This document shows positions 32,330 through 41,052 of a stretch of 64,000 nt of DNA, one piece after another; position 1 is the first letter of the stretch, and the number at the start of each line of letters is the position of its first letter. The notes under the pieces were generated by a model that saw only the letters and a list, made by a program, of their open reading frames with translations, did no database searches and was not told the DNA's origin. This DNA is from Poriferisodalis sp965214215 (GTDB lineage Bacteria; Actinomycetota; Acidimicrobiia; Acidimicrobiales; Poriferisodalaceae), in assembly GCF_965214215.1 (NCBI RefSeq), contig NZ_CBDCBD010000003.1:1240001-1304000 (forward strand). The letters are read 5' to 3'. Made by a program: the position numbers and the translations under genes.

Positions 32330-33904
32330 CTACTTGGCGAACCACATGTACGCGAACCACTCGGTGTCGGGGGGCCCGGCGTAGGGCTCGAGTTCGTAGC
32401 GGCACGGGTCCTCGGTGAGGCGGGGATCGTCGTGCTCCTCGAGGATCGCGAGCAGCCGGGCTTCCATGCGGGCCCGTACGTCCTCGTAGGCCGGATCGGC
32501 GGCGATGTTGTGCAGGTAGTCGGGGTCGGTGCGCAGGTCGTACAGCTCTTCGCGGGGGCGCTTGCCCGCGGCGAGGTCGTACAACGGCTCGATGTCGAGA
32601 TCCTCGCGTTTGAGCACCATCCACGCCTTGGTCGGGCCGTTGTCCCAGTCCATCAGTGTGACGAGAGGGTTGTTGCACAACGCCTGGTACGACGGCGGCT
32701 CCTCCTCTGGCCCCAGGTTGATCGGATCGCCCATCGGCCACCGATCGGGCTCGAAGTTGATGATGTAGATGAAGTCCTTCTCGCGCAGCGCCCGCTGGGG
32801 GTAGGGGAGGAAGCCGGCTCTCGCCTGGGCAACGTGGCGCTCGCGGCCGGTGACGACGAAGTCGCGTTCGGGGTCGACCTGGCCACTGGCGGTCGACCGC
32901 AGCACGGGCATGAGGCTGGTGGCGCTCATGTCGGCCGGCGGTTCGATGCCGCCCGCCTCGCACAGGGTGGGGCCGAAGTCCATGAGGTTCACGAAATCGT
33001 CGACGACGCGGCCGGGCTCGACCACGCCTGGCCACCGCACCGCCAACGCGACCTCGCAGCCGATGTCGTACAGGTTGTTCTTCGATCGGGGGATGCCCGG
33101 GATGCCGTGATCGCCCGACACCACCATGATCGTGTTGTCGTACTCGCCCGCCTTGGTCAGTTCCTCGACCAAGATGCCAAGACCACGGTCGAAGGCGAGG
33201 CATTCGCCCAGGTAGTCGGCGACGTCTTCGCGAACCTCATGGACATCGGGCATGAAGCCCGGCATCCGGCCCTCGAGGTCGTCGGGATCGATATCCCACA
33301 GGGCCTTGCCCGAGCCGCGCTCCCACGACCGATGCGTGTTGGCCGGGCCCCACCAGTAGCAGAACGGCCGATCGGTTCGCCGCGTGAGCATGAACGACCG
33401 GATGTTGTCGCGCGTTTCGGCGTAGAGCAGCTCCTTGGCCGTCTCGATGCCGTACTGCTCCCCGAGTCGGGTCACGAAGTGGGTGAACTGGTTGAAGTCG
33501 AGCCCGGCCTGGTTGTAGGCCGTGCGCACGCCGCCCATCGGGGCATTGCGGGTCTGCCCGGGGCTCCACACCTTGTAGGTGTGACCGATCTCGTAGCCGC
33601 CGCGAGCTTCGAGTTCGAGCGGGAAGGTGGGGATGTCGTCGTCCCAGTACGAGCCCATGAGGATGGCACCGAGACCGGTCTGCCAGAAGTAGCGGCCGGC
33701 GAGCATCGAGCTCCGGCACGGCGTGCAGGTCGGAGCCGGAACGAGCGCGTTGGTGAAGAGCGCGCCTTCGGCGGCGATCGCGTCGAAGTTCGGTGTCTCG
33801 ATCAGGTCGTTCCAGGGGCTGGTGCCGTCGATCCCGCGGTACGCGCTGGCGTAGCGACCCCAGTCGTCCGCGAATGCGATCACGATGTTCGGCTTCACTG
33901 GCAT
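32330..33904 (-). CDS. Type I sulfatase (formylglycine-type)
   Basis: The start ATG at 33904 leaves 524 residues; the longer frame to 34429 crosses the divergent operator. It begins KPNIVIAFADDWGRYASAYR (metal Asp pair) and has CTPCR, a CxPxR signature with Cys at the modified position. VVSGDHGIPG provides later ligands. It has no signal peptide. The unusual CTPCR and the C-terminal half resemble uncharacterised sulfatases, so the substrate is open. It is divergent from the small beta protein at 33959 across a TAACG-type operator. Confidence 0.85.
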   Translation of the reverse strand: MPVKPNIVIAFADDWGRYASAYRGIDGTSPWNDLIETPNFDAIAAEGALFTNALVPAPTCTPCRSSMLAGRYFWQTGLGAILMGSYWDDDIPTFPLELEARGGYEIGHTYKVWSPGQTRNAPMGGVRTAYNQAGLDFNQFTHFVTRLGEQYGIETAKELLYAETRDNIRSFMLTRRTDRPFCYWWGPANTHRSWERGSGKALWDIDPDDLEGRMPGFMPDVHEVREDVADYLGECLAFDRGLGILVEELTKAGEYDNTIMVVSGDHGIPGIPRSKNNLYDIGCEVALAVRWPGVVEPGRVVDDFVNLMDFGPTLCEAGGIEPPADMSATSLMPVLRSTASGQVDPERDFVVTGRERHVAQARAGFLPYPQRALREKDFIYIINFEPDRWPMGDPINLGPEEEPPSYQALCNNPLVTLMDWDNGPTKAWMVLKREDLDIEPLYDLAAGKRPREELYDLRTDPDYLHNIAADPAYEDVRARMEARLLAILEEHDDPRLTEDPCRYELEPYAGPPDTEWFAYMWFAK

Positions 33905-33926
33905 CCCCTCGTCGAGACCGATACTG

Positions 33927-33938
33927 TAACGAACGTTA
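33927..33938. promoter_or_regulatory. TAACG-type operator, sulfatase / 33959 promoter
   Basis: TAACG and CGTTA separated by AA, the most symmetric of the four members of this motif group, between divergent starts at 33904 and 33959. Confidence 0.6.
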
Positions 33939-33958
33939 GGAATTTGGTCAGGAGGACC

Positions 33959-34279
33959 ATGGGAGCCACACCTGCCGCAGTGGGAGGCTGGAAGCTCCGC
34001 TTGCAGACGGCCCGAGGGGAAGAGACTCCGGTGGTCGCCCTCGCGGCGGATGGCACCGGTGTGTACCAGAGTCCCGAAGGCTTGCTCGGGGTCGAGGCGA
34101 CCTACGACGGCGACGACGTGGTCTTCATCGTCACCCACAAGACGGTGATGACCGACTTCAAGATCCGCTTCAAGGGAACCGTCTCGGGCGACACCTTCGA
34201 CGGCGGGATGATGACCGTGATCGGACCGCACCCGGTCACGGGAGAACGAATTCTCGAGACCTCCGACGCCCGTGATTGA
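33959..34279 (+). CDS. Small beta-rich protein of unknown function (106 aa)
   Basis: ATG at 33959 preceded by GGAGGACC. The sequence alternates polar and hydrophobic residues with many Gly turns (GGWKLRLQTARGEETPVVAL ... FKGTVSGDTFDGGMMTVIG), as in small lipocalin- or nitrobindin-like barrels. No signal peptide or Cys. It shares the operator with the divergent sulfatase. It may bind a small ligand; no family is assigned. The 165 bases after it, up to 34444, hold only the GntR-type site at 34404. Confidence 0.55.
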   Translation: MGATPAAVGGWKLRLQTARGEETPVVALAADGTGVYQSPEGLLGVEATYDGDDVVFIVTHKTVMTDFKIRFKGTVSGDTFDGGMMTVIGPHPVTGERILETSDARD

Positions 34280-34403
34280 GGTCAGCCCAACCGCTGGAGT
34301 GCCGGGTCGTCGAGCGCGTAGGGCAACGCTCGGCAGATACGGCCGGGACCGCCGAGTTTCGTCGCCGCACATTCTCGGCCGAGACATGGTCTTTGCGCGC
34401 AAG

Positions 34404-34416
34404 AGTGTTGACAATC
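34404..34416. promoter_or_regulatory. Imperfect GntR-type operator before the selenoprotein gene
   Basis: AGTGT-TG-ACAATC: the right half-site is perfect, the left differs by one base from ATTGT. It lies 28 bases upstream of the start at 34445. Confidence 0.4.
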
Positions 34417-34444
34417 CGCCCGACGGCAAGGGAGTCTTGCACCC

Positions 34445-35431
34445 ATGAGTACATCCACCGTTTCTTCACTCGCAGAGGTCGACCTGGCGGCCGAAGACGC
34501 CGTCCGGAGCTCGCTCGATGCGCTGGCCGCGCCCGGCTCGTTCTTCACCGGCGCCGAGCGGCTCGCGATCGCGGCCCACGCCCGCGTTGCCCGAGGCCTT
34601 GCGTCGGCCGCACCGGAGCTCCCCGCGGCGGTCGCCGAGGCCGCGCGCCGGATCTCTGTCGAGGCCATCACTACCCGCCCCGAGCACATCGCGGCCTGGG
34701 AAGCCGACGGCCACGACATTCTGAGCTATGTCGAGCTGGTCGCGGTCGTCTCCCTGATCACCACCATCGACTCGTACCGCATCGGTATCGGTGCCGAACT
34801 CGAGACGCTGCCTCCGCCGACCCCCGGCGACCCCGTCCCGGTCATCGGCGAGGGTGCCACCAAGGTTAACGCCTGGGTGCCAACGGTCGGGATAGCGCTC
34901 GCGCCCACCGCGCTGTCAGCGCTCCCGAACGAATCGAAGCACAAGGCCGATCTCGGCAAGCCGTTCTACCTTTCCGACAAGGTCGTGCACCAGTACGACG
35001 TCGAGCCGGGCCGCGAGCTCACCCGCATGCAGATGGAGCTGGTGGCGTCACGAACGTCGTGGCTCAATGAGTGCTTCTTTTGACTGTTCGGTCACACATG
35101 GATGCTCCGTGAGAGCGCCAAGCACCAGAACCAGCCGGTCAATGTCGTCGCCATCACCAACTCGATGCTCGACCCGCTCCTGCCCGCTGGCCGCGAGCTC
35201 ATCGCGTTCGTCGATGCCATCGTCCTCACCGATTTCGATGAGCTGCCGATCGCCCGCCAAGAGCTGTTTGACGCTGCCGGTCCCGGAGCGGTCACCCGTG
35301 CCGCCGCGGTCTGCGCCGGCTTCGAGGGCACCAACCGAGTGGTCGATGCGGTGGGCGTGCCGGTCAACAAGCGCTACTTCGACATCGGCGACGAGCTGGG
35401 CGTGACCATTCCCGAACACCTGAAGGGCTGA
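34445..35431 (+). CDS. Putative selenoprotein: CMD/AhpD-like with CxxU-x3-H
   Basis: The frame opens at ATG 34445, meets TGA at 35081-35083, and continues in the same frame without further stops to 35431 (328 residues with the TGA read). Around the TGA it reads ECFF-U-LFGHTWMLRE, so the UGA sits at the second Cys of a CxxC-x3-H redox motif, the motif of CMD/AhpD proteins. GC3 bias and protein-like sequence continue on both sides. A hairpin at 35099-35120 fits a bacterial SECIS. The alternative is a nonsense mutation of a Cys codon. The next gene, at 35440, is a Cys-type CMD protein. AhpD-like selenoproteins with CxxU are known from other bacteria. Likely a thiol/selenol peroxidase-type enzyme. 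Confidence 0.7.
35099..35120 (+). promoter_or_regulatory. Putative bacterial SECIS hairpin
   Basis: Stem: TGG pairs with CCA, then one bulged A, then TGCUC pairs with GAGCG (one U-G pair), closed by the 5-base loop CGUGA. The loop begins 25 bases after the UGA at 35081-35083 and has G at its second position. As I recall the bacterial SECIS rules, the loop should be 3-14 bases, start 16-37 bases after the UGA, and carry a G in its first two positions; all hold here. Confidence 0.6.
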
Positions 35432-35439
35432 TAACCGAG

Positions 35440-36012
35440 ATGAGCGACTATCACGACCGTCAAGAGTTCGAGCTTGCTCATTGGCCTGAGCTTCGCGAGA
35501 AGGTCAACGAACTCGTCAATCTCGTCAACAGCGAGCGGACGATTCCACGCGAGTTCAAGTCGATGCTGTTCACCATGGCGAGCGTGTCGAGCGGCTGCAC
35601 CCACTGTCAGTCCCACGGCGCCTTCTCGCTCAACCGCATGGGCGTCGAGACCGAGCGCATCCAGGCGATCTGGGAATACGAAACGTCCGACCTGTTCACC
35701 GATGCGGAGCGAGCCGCGCTCGACCTGGTGCGCGCCGCGGCGCAGCTGCCGAACGCGGCTCGGCCCGAACACTTCGACGCTGTGCGGGAGCACTACTCGA
35801 ACGAGCAGATCATCGAGATCGTGGCGTCGGCCTGCCTCGCCGGCTGGCTCAACCGATGGAACGACACGATCGCCACCGTCACCGACCAGGAATCCGTCGA
35901 CTGGGCCACCGAAAACCTCAGCAGCGTCGGCTGGAAGGTCGGCAAGCACGTCGGCGAAGCCCACGAGCAACGCAAGGGCCACCCCTCCAGCGTCGGCTGG
36001 ACCAAAGCCTGA
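35440..36012 (+). CDS. CMD/AhpD-like protein (CTHCQSH)
   Basis: ATG at 35440, 8 bases after the preceding stop. The 190-residue protein has CTHCQSH (CxxC-x3-H) near residue 52 and WEYETSDLFTDAERAALDLV, making it a paralogue of the CMD protein at 14669. It is probably co-transcribed with the putative selenoprotein, so a Cys-type and a Sec-type family member sit side by side. Its basic C-terminal tail (HEQRKGHPS) is not seen in the paralogue. Confidence 0.85.
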   Translation: MSDYHDRQEFELAHWPELREKVNELVNLVNSERTIPREFKSMLFTMASVSSGCTHCQSHGAFSLNRMGVETERIQAIWEYETSDLFTDAERAALDLVRAAAQLPNAARPEHFDAVREHYSNEQIIEIVASACLAGWLNRWNDTIATVTDQESVDWATENLSSVGWKVGKHVGEAHEQRKGHPSSVGWTKA

Positions 36013-36021
36013 CGCTGGCGC

Positions 36022-37590
36022 TCAGCCCAGCACGATCGGGAGCGGGCTCCGGTCGACGGTGCGGATGAGCTCGTGGCTCAGCAGCCACGTCAGTTCGGCG
36101 CGGACGTCGCGGGCCGATGGATCGTCCCAGAGATTGCGCATCTCCTGCGGGTCGTCGTCGCGGTTGAAGAGCTCGCCCCAGTCCTGATCGAGGTACACCG
36201 ACATCTTCCATTCGGGCGTGACGAGCGTGCGGATCCGCGGCGGCCACTGGTCGCCCGTGATCGGGATCGGCACGTGGCCATCGTGTTCGACCACAAGCTG
36301 GTCGCGGACTGGCGAACCGGTCGCCAGCGCGTCGGTGAGGTCGATGCCCTGGATGCCGTTGAAGCCCCTCGCCCCCGCGCGGGCGAGGACGGTGGCGCCG
36401 ATGTCGATGGTTGAGACCAGCGCGTCAGACGTTGCAACCGAGGGGCGCTGGGGGTCGCTCCACAGGAATGGGACCTTGAGAATGCCGTCGAGGTTGACCG
36501 GCCCTTTCAGCATCAATCCATGGTCGCCCATCATGTCGCCGTGATCGCTGGTGTAGATCTGCACCGTCTTGTCGGCCTGGGCCGACGCCCCGATCGCGCC
36601 ACGGATCACGCCGATGGCGTCGTCGACCATCGCCAACATTCCGGCGGTCAGCGCCATCGCTTCGGTCGCCTCGCGTTCGTCGACACGTTCGAGCGCGCCG
36701 CGGAACGCTCCAGGCTCAGGTCGGCGGTTGCGGAACATCTCGTAGAGCGGGGTGCCGCCCTCCATGCCAACGAAGCTCGCGGGCAGCGACATGTCGTCGG
36801 GTGAGTACATGTCCCAGTACTTGCCCGGTGGTGTGAACGGGTGGTGCGGATCGGGGAACGACACCATCAAGAAGAACGGTCGGTCGCTCTCGGTGCGCGC
36901 CTCGATGAAGTCAATGGCCCGGTCGCGGATCCAAGCTGTCGAGTAGGCCTCTTCGGGAAGTGCGGTCCGGATCGCGTCGGGTCGGACGAAGTCGTGGGGC
37001 AACTGGTTCTCGGGGCCGATGAGCCGTTCGTATTCGCCGAGGTGCTCGCGCAGCCAGCGCTCATGACCGCCGCCGGATCCATCGCCGTGGCGCGACACAT
37101 GGTCGAAGTGGTCGAAGCCGTAGTAGGGGGGCTCGATGTCGTGGTCGGGGTCGGCAGCCCAGCGGTCGGCGTTCTCGTCCCGGTACACCGTTCCGGGTGG
37201 TACGAGTCGGGCCTCGGTGTGGGGGTCGGTGTCCCACTCGCCCCGCTGCATCCGCGCGCTCATGTCGCTGAATGGCTGCTGATGCCCCTTGCCGATGAGT
37301 CCCGTGGCGTACCCGGCCCGGCGGAGGCAGTCGACGAACGTGTTGCTGTCGAGCGGCAGCGACAGGCCGTTGTGGCGAACACCATTGACGCTCGGCATCC
37401 GGCACGTGAGCAGCGACGCCCGGTTCGGCATGCAGATCGGGTGCGCGACGAAGCCGTTGACGAACCGGGTGCCGCTCGCCGCGATGGCATCGATGTTCGG
37501 CGTCTCGAGGACAGGGTGGCCGGCACAACCGAGCCAGTCGGCCCGCTGCTGGTCGGTCATGAAGAGCACGAAACTCGGGCGGTCGCTCAT
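36022..37590 (-). CDS. Type I sulfatase (formylglycine-type)
   Basis: The start ATG at 37590 overlaps the upstream CMD stop (ATGA). The 522-residue protein begins RPSFVLFMTDQQRADWLGCA, with CMPNR as the sulfatase signature (Cys present), and has TSDHGDMMGDHG and SFPDPHHPFTPPGKYWDMY. It is close to the sulfatase at 22058 (SFPDPHHPFTPPGDYAHMY), so the two are paralogues. No signal peptide. It lies in an SDR-CMD-sulfatase operon, mirroring the gene types at 13.8-23.6 kb. Confidence 0.88.
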   Translation of the reverse strand: MSDRPSFVLFMTDQQRADWLGCAGHPVLETPNIDAIAASGTRFVNGFVAHPICMPNRASLLTCRMPSVNGVRHNGLSLPLDSNTFVDCLRRAGYATGLIGKGHQQPFSDMSARMQRGEWDTDPHTEARLVPPGTVYRDENADRWAADPDHDIEPPYYGFDHFDHVSRHGDGSGGGHERWLREHLGEYERLIGPENQLPHDFVRPDAIRTALPEEAYSTAWIRDRAIDFIEARTESDRPFFLMVSFPDPHHPFTPPGKYWDMYSPDDMSLPASFVGMEGGTPLYEMFRNRRPEPGAFRGALERVDEREATEAMALTAGMLAMVDDAIGVIRGAIGASAQADKTVQIYTSDHGDMMGDHGLMLKGPVNLDGILKVPFLWSDPQRPSVATSDALVSTIDIGATVLARAGARGFNGIQGIDLTDALATGSPVRDQLVVEHDGHVPIPITGDQWPPRIRTLVTPEWKMSVYLDQDWGELFNRDDDPQEMRNLWDDPSARDVRAELTWLLSHELIRTVDRSPLPIVLG

Positions 37591-38147
37591 GCGTCGAACC
37601 CGGGCTTGCCTGGGTTGACGCCGAGCCCGAAGACGTTGGCGAGCGTCGTGACCAAGGTGTAGTGCCCGAAGAAGATGACGAGTTCGAGCATCATCTCGGT
37701 CGAGTAGCGCTCGGCAAGTGCGTCCCACACCGGCGTCGGGATCATGCAGTCCGACACGAGCCCTTCGACCGTGCGGAGAACCGTGCGATCCCAGTCGTCC
37801 CAGCCGCCGGCCTCGGCGCCGACCTTCACCCGGGCGAGGTCGTCGCCGGTCAGACCCGCATCGAGGGCGGGCTGCGCGTGCTGGCTCCATTCGAACTCCG
37901 ACTGATAGAGCCACGCCATTCGCAGAATCATCAGCTCGCGATCGCGGACCGGGAGCTGCGTTTCGAAGTTGGCGAAGGACCCGGTCGCCTTGAGCCGCCG
38001 ATGGGCCTCCGGGTGTTGGGCGACGAGCTGGAAGAGGTTGACGTGTCGTTGCTCGTCGGTGGTGAGCGAGCGCTGTTCTTCGTTGAACTCGTGAGGAGCG
38101 AGGAGCGGAACCCGCGGCGCAGCGAGGCGCTCGGATGCGTCGCTCAT
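37587..38147 (-). CDS. CMD-like protein lacking CxxC
   Basis: The 186-residue protein has the CMD helical core (PVRDRELMILRMAWLYQSEFEWSQHAQPALDAGLT), with Glu, Trp and His in place of the CxxC motif (EFEWSQH). This subtype is annotated as carboxymuconolactone decarboxylase family and may be a true decarboxylase or hydratase-like enzyme rather than a peroxidase. It overlaps both neighbours by 4 bases, so SDR, this protein and the sulfatase are tightly coupled. Confidence 0.8.
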   Translation of the reverse strand: MSDASERLAAPRVPLLAPHEFNEEQRSLTTDEQRHVNLFQLVAQHPEAHRRLKATGSFANFETQLPVRDRELMILRMAWLYQSEFEWSQHAQPALDAGLTGDDLARVKVGAEAGGWDDWDRTVLRTVEGLVSDCMIPTPVWDALAERYSTEMMLELVIFFGHYTLVTTLANVFGLGVNPGKPGFDA

Positions 38148-38896
38148 AGCATCATCCCGCCGTCGATGGGGGTTGCGATTCCCGTGACCCAGGCGGCCTC
38201 GTCGGACGCGAGGTAGGCAATCGCGGATGCGATGTCGGCAGGCATACCCAACCGGCCCATCGGAACCTTGGCCTTGACCTCAGCCCGCAGGACCGGATCG
38301 GCGAACGACTTCGCCGCGAGCGGGGTCTCGACCAAGCCAGGGCACAGGCAGTTGACGCGGATCTGGTCGGCGGCGTACTCGACCGCCGCGACCTTGGTCA
38401 GACCGACGACGCCGTGCTTGGCGGCGTGGTACGCACTGCCGGCCACCTCGCCGCCCTTGATCCCCGCGATCGACGAGATGTTGATGATGCTGCCGCCGCC
38501 CTGCGCGAGCATCGGCGGAATCTCGTACTTCATCGAGAGCCAGACGCCCGTGAGGTCGATGTCGATCACCTCGCGAAAGTACGTCTCGTCCATCTCGTGG
38601 GCTCGGGTCTTCTGCCCGCCGATGCCCGCGTTGTTGACGGCGACGTCGAGCCGGCCGAAGGCGTCGAGCGTTTGGGCCACCATGCGCTCGACGTCAGCGG
38701 CGATGGCGACGTCGCCCTGGACGAAGCATGCCGTGCCGCCCGCTGCCTCGATCTCGGCCACCGCGGCCACGCCCGCTGAGGCCCGTCGTCCGGTGATGAC
38801 AACCGATGCGCCTTCGGAGGCGAGCCGGAGCGCCGCTTCGAGACCGATTCCCATCGTGCCGCCGGTGATCAGCGCTGATTTGCCCTCGAATCGCAT
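38144..38896 (-). CDS. Short-chain dehydrogenase/reductase
   Basis: A 250-residue classical SDR: TGGTMGIG cofactor motif, NNAG, ISSIAG with the catalytic Ser, YHAAK, and the late CPGLVETP. Typical NAD(P)-dependent alcohol/ketone oxidoreductase. First gene of the SDR-CMD-sulfatase operon, starting at a divergent promoter with a TAACG-type operator 35 bases upstream. Confidence 0.92.
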   Translation of the reverse strand: MRFEGKSALITGGTMGIGLEAALRLASEGASVVITGRRASAGVAAVAEIEAAGGTACFVQGDVAIAADVERMVAQTLDAFGRLDVAVNNAGIGGQKTRAHEMDETYFREVIDIDLTGVWLSMKYEIPPMLAQGGGSIINISSIAGIKGGEVAGSAYHAAKHGVVGLTKVAAVEYAADQIRVNCLCPGLVETPLAAKSFADPVLRAEVKAKVPMGRLGMPADIASAIAYLASDEAAWVTGIATPIDGGMML

Positions 38897-38930
38897 CGTC
38901 GACCCCTCTCCTCCGTCTCTCGCACACTAG

Positions 38931-38942
38931 TAACGACCGTGA
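38931..38942. promoter_or_regulatory. TAACG-type operator, SDR / aldolase promoter
   Basis: TAACGACCGTGA between divergent starts at 38896 and 38964, matching the motif at 23748, 25415 and 33927. Confidence 0.55.
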
Positions 38943-38963
38943 TGATCGGCTAGAACGAAGTCT

Positions 38964-39953
38964 GTGAAGACGCTGGACGCCAAGCTCGATGCGCTCGCCG
39001 CACGGCCCGATGGAGGCGACTTCATCATCTGCTACGCCGCTGACCCCGACATGGGCGGCGGCCTGCGCCCGACCATCGGGCAGGGGATCGACCCGGCGGT
39101 CTGGCGAGACGAGATGGCCGCCATCACCGAAGCCGGGCACACCGACATCCTGCTCGCATCGGTTTCGACGATGGACCACCTCGCCCGCGATCGCGGCCTG
39201 TTCCGCGAGTCGCCGGTAACGCCGGCGATCCGGGCCAACGACACCACCGACATCTGGATGGTGCGAGGCGGGTCGTACAGCACGCAGCCATCCCGTCCCT
39301 TCGCTACCACGACGGTGCGCGAAGCCATGTACGGCACGCTCCATCCCGTGCCGGACCAGGCGGTCGACGTGCCGCTCGGGCTGTGGTCGATCACGTTCAA
39401 CAACGATCTCGAGGCCGACGAACGGTCGCTCCTTCGTTACCGCGACTTCCGGGCTGAGGCTGCGCAGGAGGGGTTCCGGCACTTCGTCGAGGTCTTCAAC
39501 CCCAATGTCGCGGACCCGGGCATCGACGGGCCGGTCGGCGACTATGTGAACGACTGCATCGCACGCATGCTTGCGGGCGTTCCGCGAGCGAGCCGGCCCG
39601 AGTTCCTGAAGGTCGCCTACAACGGTCCCCACGCGCTCGAAGACCTCGTGAGGGGGATCGACGTCGTCGTCGGCGTGCTCGGGGGTCCGCCCAGCACGGC
39701 CAACGACTCCTTCACGCTTGTGCGCGACGTGAAGCGATCCGGGGGACGGGTGGCGCTGTTCGGCCGTCGCATCAAGGTCGCCGACTCGCCGATCTTGTTT
39801 TGCGAGCTTCTCCGCCGAGTCGCCGACGACGAACTCTCGCCCGAAGACGCCACTCGCGAGTACCACGGACGCCTCACCGCGGCCGGCATCACGCCGTCCC
39901 GGTCGCTCGAGGACGATCTCATGATCGAGACCCCCGAGCTGCTGGGAAGCTGA
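38964..39953 (+). CDS. Class I aldolase-like (DeoC/LacD/FbaB type) protein
   Basis: A 329-residue TIM-barrel-like protein. FLKVAYNGPHALEDL offers a candidate Schiff-base Lys, and the end of the barrel reads GVLGGPPSTANDSFTLVRDVKRSGGRVALFGRRI, the phosphate-binding layout of DeoC/FbaB aldolases. It sits directly before a polyol dehydrogenase and an FGGY kinase, so it probably cleaves the phosphorylated ketose they make. Exact substrate not determined. Confidence 0.65.
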   Translation: MKTLDAKLDALAARPDGGDFIICYAADPDMGGGLRPTIGQGIDPAVWRDEMAAITEAGHTDILLASVSTMDHLARDRGLFRESPVTPAIRANDTTDIWMVRGGSYSTQPSRPFATTTVREAMYGTLHPVPDQAVDVPLGLWSITFNNDLEADERSLLRYRDFRAEAAQEGFRHFVEVFNPNVADPGIDGPVGDYVNDCIARMLAGVPRASRPEFLKVAYNGPHALEDLVRGIDVVVGVLGGPPSTANDSFTLVRDVKRSGGRVALFGRRIKVADSPILFCELLRRVADDELSPEDATREYHGRLTAAGITPSRSLEDDLMIETPELLGS

Positions 39954-39954
39954 C

Positions 39955-41052
39955 GTGGAACAGCTCGACCATCTGCCGGGCTCGATGGAGTGCGTGATCT
40001 GTCATGGTCCGCACGACTATCGCCACGACCACAAGCCGGTGCCGACGGCCGGCCCGGGTGAGGTCCTGTTGGCTGTCCATTCGGCCGGACTGTGCGCCAG
40101 CGACGTCGCCTGCTGGAAGGGGGCGTTCGGTTACTGGCCCGGCGACGGCATGCCTGGCTTCGTTCAACCACCTGTTGTTCCCGGTCACGAGTTCGTCGGC
40201 ACCGTTGTGGGCCTCGGAGAAGGTGCCGCCAACAAGCACGGGTTGGCGCTCGGGGATGTCGCGGTCAGCGAGCAGATCACGCCGTGTTGGGATTGCCGGT
40301 TCTGCAATCGGGGGCAGTACTGGATGTGTCAGAACACCGAGATCTACGGGTTTCGCCAGCACGCCCAAGGAGCGATGGCCGACTACATGGTGTTCCCGGC
40401 CAACGCCATCAACCACAAGGTGCCCGACACCGTCTCGATCGACCACGCCGTGTTCATCGAGCCGCTCGCGTGTGCGATCCACGCCGTCGATCGCGGCAAC
40501 ATCACCGAAGGCGACACGGTGGTGGTCGCCGGCTGCGGGCCGATCGGGCTCGGGATGGTCGCCGCGGCAAGACAGGCGAATCCCGGGTTGTTGATCGCCA
40601 GTGACCTGCACCCCGGCCGGCTCGAGCTGGCGAGGGCGTGCGGCGCCGATCTCACGATCAACCCTGGCGAGGTCGACATCATCGACGAGGTTCGCGGCCT
40701 CACCGAGGGGTACGGGTGCGACGTCTTCCTCGAAGCGTCAGGCCATCCATCCGCCGTCGACCAAGGGCTCCGGATGCTCCGCAAGCTCGGCACGTTCGTG
40801 GTCTTCGGTGTCTTCAAGGAGAAGGTCACCACCGAGTGGTCGATCATTGGCGACCGCAAGGAACTCGACGTTCTCGGTGCCCATCTCGGGCCGTACACCT
40901 ACCCCCGAGCGATCGAGATGATCGCCGCTGGGGCGTTGCCGCTGGAACGCATCATCTCCCACCGCCTGCCGTTCTCCGAGATCGACACAGCGCTGGAACT
41001 GACCGCCCGCGGGTCCGACTCCATCAAGGTCACCCTCGCGCCGGGTTTGTAA
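39955..41052 (+). CDS. Zinc alcohol dehydrogenase, erythritol/threitol-dehydrogenase-like
   Basis: GTG start one base after the aldolase stop. The 365-residue MDR enzyme has the catalytic zinc site CASD, GHE, and the structural zinc cluster CWDCRFCNRGQYWMC, then the NAD motif AGCGPIGLGM. Segments such as MECVICHGPHDYR and EPLACAIHAVDRGNI match the erythritol/L-threitol dehydrogenase (EltD) group. It would oxidise a tetritol or related polyol to a ketose for the kinase that follows. Confidence 0.85.
   Translation: MEQLDHLPGSMECVICHGPHDYRHDHKPVPTAGPGEVLLAVHSAGLCASDVACWKGAFGYWPGDGMPGFVQPPVVPGHEFVGTVVGLGEGAANKHGLALGDVAVSEQITPCWDCRFCNRGQYWMCQNTEIYGFRQHAQGAMADYMVFPANAINHKVPDTVSIDHAVFIEPLACAIHAVDRGNITEGDTVVVAGCGPIGLGMVAAARQANPGLLIASDLHPGRLELARACGADLTINPGEVDIIDEVRGLTEGYGCDVFLEASGHPSAVDQGLRMLRKLGTFVVFGVFKEKVTTEWSIIGDRKELDVLGAHLGPYTYPRAIEMIAAGALPLERIISHRLPFSEIDTALELTARGSDSIKVTLAPGL

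Noticed and set aside
32261..34279. Plus-strand ORF of 672 codons
   Set aside because: Mostly antisense to the sulfatase at 32330; only its last 106 codons, from the ATG at 33959 with a good ribosome-binding site, look real.
35067..35083. Frameshift as the explanation of the split CMD gene at 35083
   Set aside because: Both parts are in the same frame; only the TGA separates them, so stop read-through or nonsense mutation are the options, not an indel.
36022..36187. Possible continuation of the CMD gene at 35440 into the convergent sulfatase
   Set aside because: The CMD stop at 36012 is clear and the sulfatase C-terminus occupies the region with normal coding bias.
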